Assembly: GCF_039540375.1 (NCBI RefSeq)
Contig: NZ_BAABEX010000030.1
Span: 1 to 64,000 of the forward strand
Source: Acidovorax_G lacteus
GTDB taxonomy: Bacteria; Pseudomonadota; Gammaproteobacteria; Burkholderiales; Burkholderiaceae_C
Reading direction: 5' to 3'
DNA length: 64,000 nt
Numbering within the stretch: position 1 is the stretch's first letter; every line of letters begins with the position of its first letter. The position numbers and the translations under genes were made by a program. The notes under the pieces are model-generated. The model was not told the DNA's origin. It worked only from the letters and a program-made list of their open reading frames with translations, and did not search any database. Shown in pieces: positions 50,864 through 59,938 of the stretch.

Positions 50864-52384
50864 TCAGGCCAGCAGGGCATCGAGCACGCCGGGCTCGAAG
50901 TGGCGTTCGACCGTGCGGGCAAGGCCCTCGAACACGTCGTCCAGGGTGGGCACGGCTCCGTGCACCTGTGCGCCGAACAGCGCCTGCAGCACGCGCGGGT
51001 CTTCGAACAGGCCGTGCAGGTAGACGCCCAGCACGCGGCCGTCGCCACTGGCCCAGCCGATGCCGGGCAAAACCTCGGGCGCTCGGGCACCGGCGGCCAC
51101 CATGGCCGGGTGCAGCGCCGTCTGGCCGTGGTGGATCTCGTAGCCCTGCACCTCCACACCCGACAGGGCCTGCCAGGGCCCGGCGGGCAGAGGCGCAAAG
51201 CGCAGCGCGGTGTGGCGCAAGGTCTTGTCGGGTGCAAAGCAGGTCACCAGCGGCAGCAGGCCCAGGCCGGCGGCATTGCCGTCAATGCCTGCGGTATCGA
51301 CCAGCGCCTCGCCCAGCATCTGCAGCCCGCCGCAAATGCCCAGCACCGCGCCGCCCGCTCGGGCATGGCGGGCCACGGCCTGGTCGAGCCCGCGCTCGCG
51401 CAGCCAGCCCAGGTCGGCCGCAGTGGCCTTGGAGCCGGGCAGCACGATCCAGTCGGTGGCTTGCAGTCCCGCCAGATCGGCGGGACTGCGCGCCCACAGC
51501 AGGCGCACACCGGGCACGTTCTTGAGCGGCTGGAACTCGTCGAGGTTGCTGATGCGCGGATAGGCCACCACGGCCACCGTGGTGTGCACCGCACCGGCCG
51601 CGCGGCTGCGGTCGTCGAAAACACCGTCTTCTTCGGGCAAGCCGTGGTTCCACTGCCAGGGGATGGTGGCCACCGTGGGCACGCCGGTGCGCGCCTGCAG
51701 CATCTGCGGCGCGGGGGCCAGCAACGCGGCATCGCCCCGAAAGCGATTGAGCACAAAGCCGTGCAGCAGCGCCTGTTCTTCGGGCGGCAGCAGCGCCCAG
51801 GTGCCGTACAGGTGGGCAAACGCGCCGCCGCGGTCGATGTCGGTCACGAGCAGGCAGCGCGCCTGCGCATGGCGGGCCACGCGCATGTTCACGATGTCGC
51901 TGGCGTGCAGGTTGATCTCGGCCGGTGAGCCCGCGCCTTCGATGACCACCACGTCGTACTCGGCACGCAAGGCATCCAGCGCGGCAGCCACGGCGGGCCA
52001 GACGTGTTCGCTGCGGCCGCGCCAGGGCATGGCGGTTAGCTCCGCGCTCACCTCGCCCATCAACACCACCTGGCTGCGCGTATCGGCCTCGGGCTTGAGC
52101 AAGAGCGGGTTCATGCGCACCTCCGGCACCGCGCCCGCGGCCAGCGCCTGAAAATACTGCGCGCTGCCGATCTCGCCCAAGCCGCCACCCGGTGTGGCCA
52201 CCACGCGGGCGTTGTTGCTCATGTTCTGCGCCTTGAACGGTGCCACGCGCAGGCCCTGGTTGCGGTAGTAGCGGCACAGCGCAGTGGCCAGCCAGCTTTT
52301 GCCCGCGCCGCTGGTGGTGCCCAGCACCATCACGCAGCGGGCCAGCGCCGGGCGCGCAGAAGCGGTCGTGTCAGAGGTCTGCAT
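50864..52384 (-). CDS. cobQ: Cobyric acid synthase
   Basis: A 506-residue glutamine-dependent amidotransferase that amidates four side chains of adenosyl-cobyrinic acid a,c-diamide. The dethiobiotin-synthetase-like domain has the P-loop VLGTTSGAGKSWLATALCRY and FKAQNMSNNARVVATPGGGL. The C-terminal class I glutaminase has the nucleophile in AVLGICGGLQMLGEALVD and the histidine in GVYLHGLFEDPRVL. Start ATG at 52384, two bases after cobC/cobD ends; a longer frame to 52693 lies inside that gene. Confidence 0.95.
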   Translation of the reverse strand: MQTSDTTASARPALARCVMVLGTTSGAGKSWLATALCRYYRNQGLRVAPFKAQNMSNNARVVATPGGGLGEIGSAQYFQALAAGAVPEVRMNPLLLKPEADTRSQVVLMGEVSAELTAMPWRGRSEHVWPAVAAALDALRAEYDVVVIEGAGSPAEINLHASDIVNMRVARHAQARCLLVTDIDRGGAFAHLYGTWALLPPEEQALLHGFVLNRFRGDAALLAPAPQMLQARTGVPTVATIPWQWNHGLPEEDGVFDDRSRAAGAVHTTVAVVAYPRISNLDEFQPLKNVPGVRLLWARSPADLAGLQATDWIVLPGSKATAADLGWLRERGLDQAVARHARAGGAVLGICGGLQMLGEALVDTAGIDGNAAGLGLLPLVTCFAPDKTLRHTALRFAPLPAGPWQALSGVEVQGYEIHHGQTALHPAMVAAGARAPEVLPGIGWASGDGRVLGVYLHGLFEDPRVLQALFGAQVHGAVPTLDDVFEGLARTVERHFEPGVLDALLA

Positions 52385-52386
52385 GG

Positions 52387-53499
52387 TCAATTGGATGTAG
52401 CAAGGTTCAACGCACTCCGGCGTGGCCACGCGCGCCACGCCCGGGCAAGCGCGGCCTGGGCCCGCGGTGGCTGGGCCGACCAGCGCACGCCGCTGGGCAG
52501 GCCAAACGAAGCGGTGTCGCGCAGCTGCACGCCCTGCGCCCGCAGATGGGCCAGCAGGCCCGCAAGGTCGTCCACCGGAGGTCGGGCGACCCGGTAGTGG
52601 GCCAGGCCGCCAGGCATCAACGCCCAGCCTTCGCGCTGGCACCAGGCCTCCAGCGCCTGCGCCCAGCGGGCCAGGCGCGGCAGGCTGGCGCACAGCCAGC
52701 CCTGCACTTCAGGCTGCACCCAGGCCTGTAGCAAGGCGACACCATGCGCGCCCACCGGCCACGAGGCCGCCAGCGCATCGAGCTGCGCCGCCTGCGCCTG
52801 GGCACCGGCTGGCGCCACCAGGTAGGCGGCGCGCACGCCCGTCAGCCCCAGCGCCTTGTTGGGCGACCACAGCTGCCACCAGCCGGGGGCCGCAGCCGGC
52901 GGGCGGCCCTGCCAGCGAAACGGCGCACCGGGCGACGCAGGCCGCTCGAACGGCGCATAGGCCAGGTCGTGGATGCACCAACCAGTGCCTGGGGCGGCAG
53001 TGCCTGCGCACAGGCCCAGCGCGTCCTGGCCCAGCGGGCTGGACGGGGCGCAGGCCCACAGCAGCGCAACGTTGTGCGGCGGCCCGTCGCCCTCTGCGAG
53101 CGCCAGCCCCTGCAGACGCGCGGCGCGCGCATACTCGCCAAAGCCGTGCCGGGGCACCTGCGCCACACGCGCCCCTTGCCGGGCGGCCAGGTGCGTGATG
53201 CGGTGGATCAACTCGCTGGCGCTGGTGCCCACCACGATGCGGTCTGCGTCCACGCCATGCCACTGCGCCAGTTGCGTGCGCAGCGCGGTGTACGTCGAGT
53301 CGGGATAGCGCGCCGGGTCGGCCCGGCGCACGGCGGCCAACGCCTGCGGACACGGGCCGCAGGCGTTGGCGTTGGTCGAAAAATCAAACGCCACGGCTCC
53401 CTGCGCGTCAGGCCCGCCATGCACCCGGGGTGGGCATGTGGTCGTCTGGCTGGCCACGGCGACGGGCGCCAAAGCCGCGAGATGCGTCAGCGCAGCCAC
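52387..53499 (-). CDS. L-threonine-O-3-phosphate decarboxylase (CobC/CobD)
   Basis: A 370-residue PLP enzyme that makes (R)-1-amino-2-propanol phosphate for the nucleotide-loop linker. It contains FDFSTNANACGPCPQALAAV, VGTSASELIHRITHLAAR and the PLP lysine region in WQLWSPNKALGLTGVRAAYL. It is GTG-initiated at 53499, overlapping the end of cbiB by 13 bases; another GTG at 53457 is possible. Names differ between species (CobC in Pseudomonas, CobD in Salmonella), so no symbol is given. Confidence 0.88.
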   Translation of the reverse strand: MAALTHLAALAPVAVASQTTTCPPRVHGGPDAQGAVAFDFSTNANACGPCPQALAAVRRADPARYPDSTYTALRTQLAQWHGVDADRIVVGTSASELIHRITHLAARQGARVAQVPRHGFGEYARAARLQGLALAEGDGPPHNVALLWACAPSSPLGQDALGLCAGTAAPGTGWCIHDLAYAPFERPASPGAPFRWQGRPPAAAPGWWQLWSPNKALGLTGVRAAYLVAPAGAQAQAAQLDALAASWPVGAHGVALLQAWVQPEVQGWLCASLPRLARWAQALEAWCQREGWALMPGGLAHYRVARPPVDDLAGLLAHLRAQGVQLRDTASFGLPSGVRWSAQPPRAQAALARAWRAWPRRSALNLATSN

Positions 53500-54491
53500 A
53501 GCTGGCCCCCCTGAAGCAGCGCCACCACCGCCAGTGCGCCGCCCACCGCATGGCCCGCATGGTGCAGGGCCTGCGGCACCTGCGCTGCGCGCACCTCGGC
53601 CCCGCGGGGGTTCAGCACGTACGCCCCAGGTTTGCCCAGGCGCACGCCCAAACGCAAGGCCATGGCGGCCATGGGCCAACCACTGTTGGGCGACGGGGTG
53701 CGGCGCGCTTCGGTGCGCAGCGTGGCCCAGCTGCACCGCGTGCGGCCACCACCGCCCGCCCACAGCAGCACCGCCGTGATGCGGGCCGGCACCCACGACA
53801 GCACGTCGTCGGCCCGCGCCGCCCACTTGCCGGCCCACTGCCAGTAGCGGCCACTGCGCATGCCCGGGTAGCCCCACATGGCGTCGGCCGTGTTGGCCAG
53901 GCGGTACAGGGCCGCGCCCGGCAGGCCCAGCAGCGCAAACCAGAACAGCGGGGCCACCACCGAATCGTTGAGGTTTTCGGCCAGGGTCTCGACAGCGGCC
54001 TCGCGCACCTCGTGCGGTTGCAGCGCACAGGTGTCGCGGCTGACCAGCCAGGCCAGGCGTTCGCGTCCGGCGGTCAGCGACCCGGCCAGCGCCTGCTCCA
54101 CCGCCGCGACCTCGTCGCGCAGCATGCGCCAGGCCAGCAGCGGCTTGAGCAGCAGCGCCAGCAGCGGCACCGCGCACCACGCGGGCAGCTGCGCCAGCAG
54201 CGCCTGCAGCCCCCAGGCGGCGACCACCACCGGCAGCGCCAGGCTGCACCAGGCCAGCGCCCCGGCCACGGCACGCCGCACGTCAGGCCCGGTGGGTGTG
54301 GCGGGTGCGATACGCGTGCCCCACCAGCCGAGCGCAGCCCCCATCCACACCACCGGATGCCAGCGCGCGGGCGGCTCACCCCAGGCGCGGTCGATGGACA
54401 GTGCAAGCGGGGGGACGAGAAGCCAGACCCAAGCGGGCGCAGGCCCAAGCCACCAGGCCCATACGGTGGTCCACGGCATGCCGTCAGCCAT
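53487..54491 (-). CDS. cbiB: Adenosylcobinamide-phosphate synthase
   Basis: A 334-residue membrane enzyme (CbiB, CobD in the other nomenclature) that attaches aminopropanol phosphate to adenosylcobyric acid. Several helices are visible. Conserved stretches include DRAWGEPPARWHPVVWMGAA, VREAAVETLAENLNDSVVAP, LFWFALLGLPGAALYRLANT and DAMWGYPGMR. It follows cobO by 30 bases and overlaps the aminotransferase-type gene by 13 bases. Confidence 0.94.
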   Translation of the reverse strand: MADGMPWTTVWAWWLGPAPAWVWLLVPPLALSIDRAWGEPPARWHPVVWMGAALGWWGTRIAPATPTGPDVRRAVAGALAWCSLALPVVVAAWGLQALLAQLPAWCAVPLLALLLKPLLAWRMLRDEVAAVEQALAGSLTAGRERLAWLVSRDTCALQPHEVREAAVETLAENLNDSVVAPLFWFALLGLPGAALYRLANTADAMWGYPGMRSGRYWQWAGKWAARADDVLSWVPARITAVLLWAGGGGRTRCSWATLRTEARRTPSPNSGWPMAAMALRLGVRLGKPGAYVLNPRGAEVRAAQVPQALHHAGHAVGGALAVVALLQGGQLWLR

Positions 54492-54521
54492 GGCGTCGCT
54501 GGGGTGCGGTGTGTAAGACCA

Positions 54522-55091
54522 TCAGTCTTCGATGCCGCGCTGCGCAGGCACACCGGCCTGGAACGCGTGCTTGACGAGTTGCATCTCGGTCACGGTGTCG
54601 GCCAGCTCGATGATCTCGGGCGGGCAGCGGCGGCCTGTGAGGCACACGTGCACGTCGCGCGGCCGCGTACGCAGCGTTTGCAGCACGTCGTCGAGCGGCA
54701 GCCAGCCGTAGATGAGCGGGTAGGTGATTTCATCGAGCACCACCAGAAAGCAGTCGCCCGAGAGGATGGTCGCCTTCGCGCGCTGCCAGCCGTCGCGCGC
54801 GAGTTGGGCCGAGTGTTCGAGGTCGCGGCTCTTCCAACTGAAGCCGTCGCCCAGGCCCTCCACTGGCAGGCCGATCTGCTCGAACATGCGGTGCTCGCCA
54901 AAGCGGGCCGTTGGCACCTTCATGAACTGGTACACCTTCACGGCCTTGCCGCGGCCGTGGGCGCGCAAGGCCAGGCCGAAGGCGGCCGTGCTCTTGCCCT
55001 TGCCGTCGCCCGTGTTCACGATCACCAGGCCGCGGCGCTCGCCTTCGGCTTTGTCGTAGGGCTTTTCCACCGGGGGCGTTTCAATCTGCAT
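54522..55091 (-). CDS. cobO: Cob(I)yrinic acid a,c-diamide adenosyltransferase
   Basis: A 189-residue enzyme of the BtuR/CobO/CobA type that adds the 5'-deoxyadenosyl ligand from ATP to cobalt. The P-loop is in GLVIVNTGDGKGKSTAAFGL, followed by VKVYQFMKVPTARFGEHRMF, LVVLDEITYPLIYGWLPLDD and LTGRRCPPEIIELADTVTEM. The length and N-terminal extension are normal. It serves both imported corrinoids and the late biosynthetic steps. Sits 30 bases after btuD and 30 before cbiB. Confidence 0.95.
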   Translation of the reverse strand: MQIETPPVEKPYDKAEGERRGLVIVNTGDGKGKSTAAFGLALRAHGRGKAVKVYQFMKVPTARFGEHRMFEQIGLPVEGLGDGFSWKSRDLEHSAQLARDGWQRAKATILSGDCFLVVLDEITYPLIYGWLPLDDVLQTLRTRPRDVHVCLTGRRCPPEIIELADTVTEMQLVKHAFQAGVPAQRGIED

Positions 55092-55121
55092 GGGGGTCTT
55101 TCTTCACAAAAAGGGCCAGAC

Positions 55122-55925
55122 CTACAGTGGCGCGGCGGCGACATCCAGGCGCGGCACAGCCAGCCACTGACCGTCCAGGCTGCGCACCTGGATGCGGTGG
55201 TCGAACACGGCCTCCAGCGCACGGTGCGTGGCCGCATCGGCACACGGGCCTTGGTGGCGCACGCGGCCGTCCGCCACGATCAGCAGGTCGTCGGCCTGCA
55301 GCGCGGCCGACAGCTCGTGCAGCACGCTGACCACCGTGGTGCCCTGAACCACCAGGGCGCGCATGGCCTGCAGCCAGTCGGCCTGGTGCGGGGGGTCGAG
55401 GTTGGCCAGGGGCTCGTCCATGAGCAAGAGCGGCGCCTGTACGGCCAGCGCACGGGCCAGCAGCACACGCTGGCGCTCGCCGCCCGAGAGCTCGCCCAAC
55501 GGGCGCTCGCGCCATTCCCAGGCCTGGGTGCTGCGCAACGCCTGCTCCACGGCCGCATGGTCGGCCGCGCTGGGGGCCGCCAGCCAGCGCTGATGCGGCA
55601 TGCGGCCCAGCATGGCCACGTCGAACACGCTGAGCTCGTCGCCGCCGGTTTCCATCTGCCCCAGCCAGGCCAGGGCGCGGGCACGGTCGCGCGCGGGCCA
55701 GCCGGCCAGCGGGCGGCCCTGCAGCAGCACCTGGCCCTGCACGGCACGCGCGGGCAGGAGGCCCGCCAGGGCGCGCAGCAGGGTGGACTTGCCTGCGCCG
55801 TTGGGGCCGACCACGCTGGTCCAGCGGCCGGCGGGCAGGGCCAGGTCCAGGCAGGGGATCACCTCGCGCAGGCCCAGGCGCACCCGCAAGCCGCGGGCGG
55901 CGAGCATGGGGGTGGCAGCGTTCAT
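55122..55925 (-). CDS. btuD: Cobalamin ABC transporter ATP-binding protein
   Basis: A 267-residue ABC ATPase. Walker A in SVVGPNGAGKSTLLRALAGL, Q-loop near LGQMETGGDELSVFDVAMLG, signature LGELSGGERQRVLLARALAV, Walker B LLLMDEPLANLDPPHQADWL and H-loop histidine in VVSVLHELSAAL. Together with BtuC it drives vitamin B12 uptake across the inner membrane. It overlaps btuC by ATGA. The role as a B12 rather than iron-siderophore transporter follows from its position in this operon. Confidence 0.9.
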   Translation of the reverse strand: MNAATPMLAARGLRVRLGLREVIPCLDLALPAGRWTSVVGPNGAGKSTLLRALAGLLPARAVQGQVLLQGRPLAGWPARDRARALAWLGQMETGGDELSVFDVAMLGRMPHQRWLAAPSAADHAAVEQALRSTQAWEWRERPLGELSGGERQRVLLARALAVQAPLLLMDEPLANLDPPHQADWLQAMRALVVQGTTVVSVLHELSAALQADDLLIVADGRVRHQGPCADAATHRALEAVFDHRIQVRSLDGQWLAVPRLDVAAAPL

Positions 55926-56962
55926 GCGCCCTCTCCGGCCCGCGTGCGGCGGTGCATCAGCCACAGCAGGTAGCTGCCGCCGAGTGCGGCGGTGAGCACG
56001 CCCACGGGCAGTTCCTGAGGGGCCACCAGCACGCGCGCCAGAATGTCGGCGCCCAGCAGCAATACTCCCCCCACCAGGGCCGACAGCAGCACATGCACCG
56101 GATGCGTGGCCCGCACCAGCGAGCGGACCACATGCGGCGCGGCCAGGCCCACAAACGCGATCAGCCCGGTCTGCGCAACGGCCGTGCCCGTGGCCAGGGC
56201 CAGCACGGCAATCAGCCCGGCGCGCATGCGGGCCAGCGGCAGGCCCAGGCTCAGGGCCGTGGCCTCGCCCAGGGCCAGCCCGTCGAGCGCGCGGGCCAGC
56301 GCCCAGCCAACCAGCGCGCACAGCCCCAGCGCCAGCGCCATCACACCGCAAGCCGCCCATCCCACAAAGGCGCTGGTGCCCAGCGTGAAGGCCTGCATGG
56401 CCTGTAGGATCTCGGGCGAGGACAGCTCCACCAAGTCGCGCACCGCGCCCAGCACCACCCCCACGATGACACCCGCCAGCAGCAGGCGAAGGGTGTGCTG
56501 TACGCCACGCGCCAGCACCAGTGTGAGCAGCACGGCTGCCCCAGCGCCGATGAAGGCCACGCCGCTGAGCCCCAGCCGCGCAAGCCACGGTGCGGTGGCC
56601 GGCGACACGCCGAGCCAGGCCATGGCCAGCGCCCCACCCAGCGCCGCGCCCGAGGCACTGCCGAGCAAGAACGGATCGGCCAGCGGATTGCGGAACAGCC
56701 CTTGCGCAATCGCGCCGCCCAGCCCTAGCAGCGCGCCCGCGAGCCAGGCCCCCAGCGTGCGCGGCAGGCGGATGTCCCAAACGATCTGGCGCGCCACCGG
56801 GTCATCACCCAAGCGGGCGAGGCTCTCCCAGCCGGTGCTGCCCACGGCCGCGCCGGCCAGCAGCAGGGCCAGCGTGGCCAGCAGCGCCCACAGCGCGCAC
56901 CAGGCCGCGCGGCGGCGCGTGGCCGAGCCGGGGGTGGCGGCAACCGGCACCTGCGATGTCAT
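55922..56962 (-). CDS. btuC: Cobalamin ABC transporter permease
   Basis: A 346-residue FecCD-type permease with about ten helices. The signature regions IRLPRTLGAWLAGALLGLGG, FRNPLADPFLLGSASGAALG and FVGLAAPHVVRSLVRATHPV (coupling helix) are intact. Pairs with BtuD and BtuF. It overlaps both neighbours by four bases (ATGA at each junction), which implies tight translational coupling. Confidence 0.92.
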   Translation of the reverse strand: MTSQVPVAATPGSATRRRAAWCALWALLATLALLLAGAAVGSTGWESLARLGDDPVARQIVWDIRLPRTLGAWLAGALLGLGGAIAQGLFRNPLADPFLLGSASGAALGGALAMAWLGVSPATAPWLARLGLSGVAFIGAGAAVLLTLVLARGVQHTLRLLLAGVIVGVVLGAVRDLVELSSPEILQAMQAFTLGTSAFVGWAACGVMALALGLCALVGWALARALDGLALGEATALSLGLPLARMRAGLIAVLALATGTAVAQTGLIAFVGLAAPHVVRSLVRATHPVHVLLSALVGGVLLLGADILARVLVAPQELPVGVLTAALGGSYLLWLMHRRTRAGEGA

Positions 56963-57885
56963 GGGGCCTTGTCCGCAATGCAGCGGGCCATGATGCGCGC
57001 GGCCTCGGCCATGCGCGGACCAGGGCGCACCAGCACGTCGGATTCCTGCGGTCCGAAGGCGCAGATGCGCTGCTCGCGCACCGCGCGCATCGTCTGCCAG
57101 CCCGGGTACATGAGCATGGACTGCATGCTGCGGTTGCCCACGAGGATCAGATCCGGGTCGGCGCGCACCACGAATTCGGGGTTGAGCCGCGGAAACGGCC
57201 CCAGCGCTGCGGGTACCACGTTGCGCACGCCCAGGCGCTGCAGCGTCTCTCCGATGAACGAGCCCTCGCCTGCCGCATACGGGCCGCGGCTGACTTCGAA
57301 GTACACCCGCGCCTTGCGCGCGCGCTCTGGCAGCGACTGGGCAGCGGCCTGCACCGACGCGTCGATCACGCGCCACAAGCGGTCGGCCCCCTGCGCCCGG
57401 GGCACGCCCAGCAGGTCGCTGAGGGTGCCGAGCACCGTGCGCACGTCGGCATGGGTCTTGGGCTCCAGGGTGACCACGGTGATGCCCAGCGCTTCGAGCC
57501 GGTCGGACGCGCGCGAGGACACGGCCAGCAGCACCACGTCGGGCCGCAGCGCGACGATGGCCTCGATCTGCGGATCGAGCCCACCGCCTACCACGGGCAA
57601 CTGGCGCACCGCTTCGGGCCAGTTGGAATAGCGGTCCACGCCCACCAGGCGGTGGCACTGGCCGAGTTCGCACACGCTTTCGGTCAGCGAGGGCAGCAGG
57701 CTCACGATGCGCTGCGGCGGCTGGGCCAGGCGTACGACGCGGCCGCGGGCATCGCGCACTTCCACCGGCTGGGCAGCGGCTGCCATGGGCGCTGCCAGCG
57801 CGCAGACCGCCAGCCACAGCGCCAGCCACGGTGCCATCGATTCGACCACGCGACGGGCCAGTGCTGTGCGGACGTGCTGGCTCAT
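56959..57885 (-). CDS. btuF: Cobalamin ABC transporter substrate-binding protein
   Basis: A 308-residue periplasmic binding protein. The signal peptide has a long basic start (MSQHVRTALARRVVES) and a hydrophobic core, with cleavage near AAAAQP. The BtuF-type fold has RIVSLLPSLTESVCELGQCH, then VVGGGLDPQIEAIVALRPDV and LNPEFVVRADPDLILVGNRS. It hands corrinoid to BtuCD. Overlap of four bases with both cobU and btuC. Confidence 0.9.
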   Translation of the reverse strand: MSQHVRTALARRVVESMAPWLALWLAVCALAAPMAAAAQPVEVRDARGRVVRLAQPPQRIVSLLPSLTESVCELGQCHRLVGVDRYSNWPEAVRQLPVVGGGLDPQIEAIVALRPDVVLLAVSSRASDRLEALGITVVTLEPKTHADVRTVLGTLSDLLGVPRAQGADRLWRVIDASVQAAAQSLPERARKARVYFEVSRGPYAAGEGSFIGETLQRLGVRNVVPAALGPFPRLNPEFVVRADPDLILVGNRSMQSMLMYPGWQTMRAVREQRICAFGPQESDVLVRPGPRMAEAARIMARCIADKAP

Positions 57886-58496
57886 GCCGCTCCCTTCACC
57901 ACCAGCGGGCAGCCGGCCACCATGAGCGTTACGCGATCCACCGCCGCCGCGACCCGCTGGTTGAGCTGGCCCAGCGCATCGACGAAGGCGCGCACCTCGC
58001 GCCCGAGCGGAATCACGCCCAGGCCGATCTCGTTGCCCACCAGCACCACCGGCCCCGGGCTGTGCTCAATTGCTATCAAAAACTGAGCGGCTTGTGCTTG
58101 CCAATGCTCAATATCAGGCCGATTTGGCTCTAAATTCGACGCGGGGGCCTCGGGGGGCATCAGCCATTGCGTGAGCCACAGCGTCAGGCAGTCCACCACC
58201 ACCAGTGTGTCGGGCGCGGACACGCGGGCCAGCGCGCCCGCCAGGTCGCGTGGCTCTTCCAGCGTCTGCAGGCCGGGCACGCGTGCTGCGCGGTCGGCCT
58301 GATGGCGCGCGATGCGCTCGCGCATTTCAGCGTCCCAGGCCTGGGCCGTGGCCAGCAGCACGGCGCGGTGCTGCGGGCCAGCGGCCAGCCAGCGCTGGGC
58401 CAGGGCCTCGGCATGGCGCGACTTGCCGCTTTTCTGGCCGCCCAGCAGCAGTTCGCTGCGGGCGATGCCGGGCACGCGCAGGGGGATGGCGCTCAT
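57882..58496 (-). CDS. cobU: Adenosylcobinamide kinase / adenosylcobinamide-phosphate guanylyltransferase
   Basis: A 204-residue bifunctional enzyme that phosphorylates adenosylcobinamide and adds GMP. The P-loop is in LLLGGQKSGKSRHAEALAQR, followed by VVVDCLTLWLTQWL, GPVVLVGNEIGLGVIPLGRE and LNQRVAAAVDRVTLMVAGCP. E. coli CobU is 181 residues; the excess of about 23 is almost exactly residues 121-143, which are encoded by an interspersed repeat copy (58070-58136). The insert is between WLMPPEAPAS and EHSPGPVVLVGNEIG, likely a surface loop, and keeps the frame. Overlaps with cobB and btuF starts are four bases each. Confidence 0.93.
   Translation of the reverse strand: MSAIPLRVPGIARSELLLGGQKSGKSRHAEALAQRWLAAGPQHRAVLLATAQAWDAEMRERIARHQADRAARVPGLQTLEEPRDLAGALARVSAPDTLVVVDCLTLWLTQWLMPPEAPASNLEPNRPDIEHWQAQAAQFLIAIEHSPGPVVLVGNEIGLGVIPLGREVRAFVDALGQLNQRVAAAVDRVTLMVAGCPLVVKGAA
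58070..58136 (+). repeat. Interspersed palindromic repeat, copy 7, inside cobU
   Basis: TTGCTATCAAAAACTGAG is followed by CGGCTTGTGCTTGCC, then AATGCTCAATATCAGGCCG and ATTTGGCTCTAAAT. It shares the start and first arm with copies 4 and 3 and the ATTTGG end with copy 3. It is read on the opposite strand as codons 121-143 of cobU with no stop. Confidence 0.8.
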
Positions 58497-59938
58497 GCGG
58501 CCTCCGGCAGAAACAGCGCGGCTGCCGCCGCTGGGTCGGACGCAAACCACGCATGGAAGTAGCTCGCACGCAGGCTGCCGTGGCGGTACAGCGCCTCGCC
58601 CGGTGCGGCCCCGGGCGCCGCGTGGGCGCGCTGGGCATGGCCTGCGGGCGGCAGCGGCGTGGCCAGGGTGGAATGGTGAAACGTATGCCCGCGAAGCACG
58701 CCCGCGCCCACCGCCAGCGCCTGCGGGCCCAGCCCAGCCAGGCGCGGCTGCAACGTAGCGTGGCCGGGCAGCAGACCCCACAGCGGCGTGGCCTGGCCCT
58801 GCACATCGGTGACCGATTCGCACAGCGCCACCATGCCCCCGCATTCGGCCCACATGGGGCGGCCGGCGGCCAGGTGGGCGGCCAGCGCGTCGCGTAGGTC
58901 GGTGCGGGCGTGCAGCGCTGTGGCGTGCAACTCGGGGTAGCCGCCAGGCAGCCACACGGCGTCACAAGGCGGCAGCGCATCGCCTGCCAACGGGGCAAAG
59001 CAGCGCACGGTGGCGCCCAGCGCGCGCAGCGTGTCCAGGTTGGCCTCGTACACAAAACAGAAGGCGGCATCGCGGGCCACGGCCACGGTGAGCCCTTGCA
59101 GCAGCGGCGGCAGCGCGAGTACGGCGGGCGGCGGCGCAAACGGCACGGCAAAGCGCTGCAGGCCCGCGCGGTCGAGCTGGCCGAGCGGCGTGCGCTCCAG
59201 CGCATCGGCCAGGGCGTCGAGCCGTTCCAGCGCATCGGGCAGCTCGTGGGCGGCCACCAGACCCAGATGGCGTTCGGGCCACAAACCAGCGGGTCCGCGC
59301 GTGCCAGCGGCGGCGCGGTCGGATGCAGGTGACGGGGACGGCAATCGCTCGAGCGCACCCCACCAGCCGGCGTCCGCGCCCACCGCCCCGCGCACCATGT
59401 CGGCATGCCGCTCACCGGCCACCCGATTGGCCAGCACACCCGCCCAGGGCAAGCCCGGGCGGTAATGCTGCAGGCCGTGGGCCACCGCCCCAAAGGTTTC
59501 GGCCATGGCCGCGGCATCCACCACGGCCAGCACGGGCAGCCCGAAGCGCTGGGACAGATCGGCCGCACTGGGTTGGCCATCGAACAGGCCCATCACGCCT
59601 TCGACCAGCACCACGTCGGCCTGCTGGGCGGCCGCATGCAGGCGGCGTGCACAGTCGTCGGCACCGTTGATCCACAGATCAAGCGCGTGGACCGGCTGGC
59701 CGCTGGCCAGCGCATGCCAGAACGGGTCGAGATAGTCAGGCCCGCACTTGAACACCTGCACGCGCAGGCCGCGCCGCGCCCAGAGCCGCGCCAGGCCTGC
59801 GACCACGGTGGTCTTGCCCTGCCCCGAGGCTGGGGCGGCCACCAGCAGCGCCGGGCACAGGGCAGTTCCTGGCACCAGCGCAGCGGCCTGGGGCGCCGCC
59901 GCAGGCCGCACCGGCAAGGCGTGAACAGTGGCCGTCAC
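58493..59938 (-). CDS. cobB: Cobyrinic acid a,c-diamide synthase
   Basis: A 481-residue glutamine amidotransferase (CobB, or CbiA in the anaerobic nomenclature). The P-loop region is in LLVAAPASGQGKTTVVAGLA, followed by FKCGPDYLDPFWHALASGQP and VEGVMGLFDG. The C-terminal glutaminase nucleophile is in PMWAECGGMVALCESV, and GSLRASYFHAWFA lies near the end. It amidates the a and c side chains of (hydrogeno)byrinic acid with ATP. GTG start at 59938 overlaps the btuB stop (GTGA); a GTG four codons upstream is less likely. Confidence 0.92.
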   Translation of the reverse strand: MTATVHALPVRPAAAPQAAALVPGTALCPALLVAAPASGQGKTTVVAGLARLWARRGLRVQVFKCGPDYLDPFWHALASGQPVHALDLWINGADDCARRLHAAAQQADVVLVEGVMGLFDGQPSAADLSQRFGLPVLAVVDAAAMAETFGAVAHGLQHYRPGLPWAGVLANRVAGERHADMVRGAVGADAGWWGALERLPSPSPASDRAAAGTRGPAGLWPERHLGLVAAHELPDALERLDALADALERTPLGQLDRAGLQRFAVPFAPPPAVLALPPLLQGLTVAVARDAAFCFVYEANLDTLRALGATVRCFAPLAGDALPPCDAVWLPGGYPELHATALHARTDLRDALAAHLAAGRPMWAECGGMVALCESVTDVQGQATPLWGLLPGHATLQPRLAGLGPQALAVGAGVLRGHTFHHSTLATPLPPAGHAQRAHAAPGAAPGEALYRHGSLRASYFHAWFASDPAAAAALFLPEAA

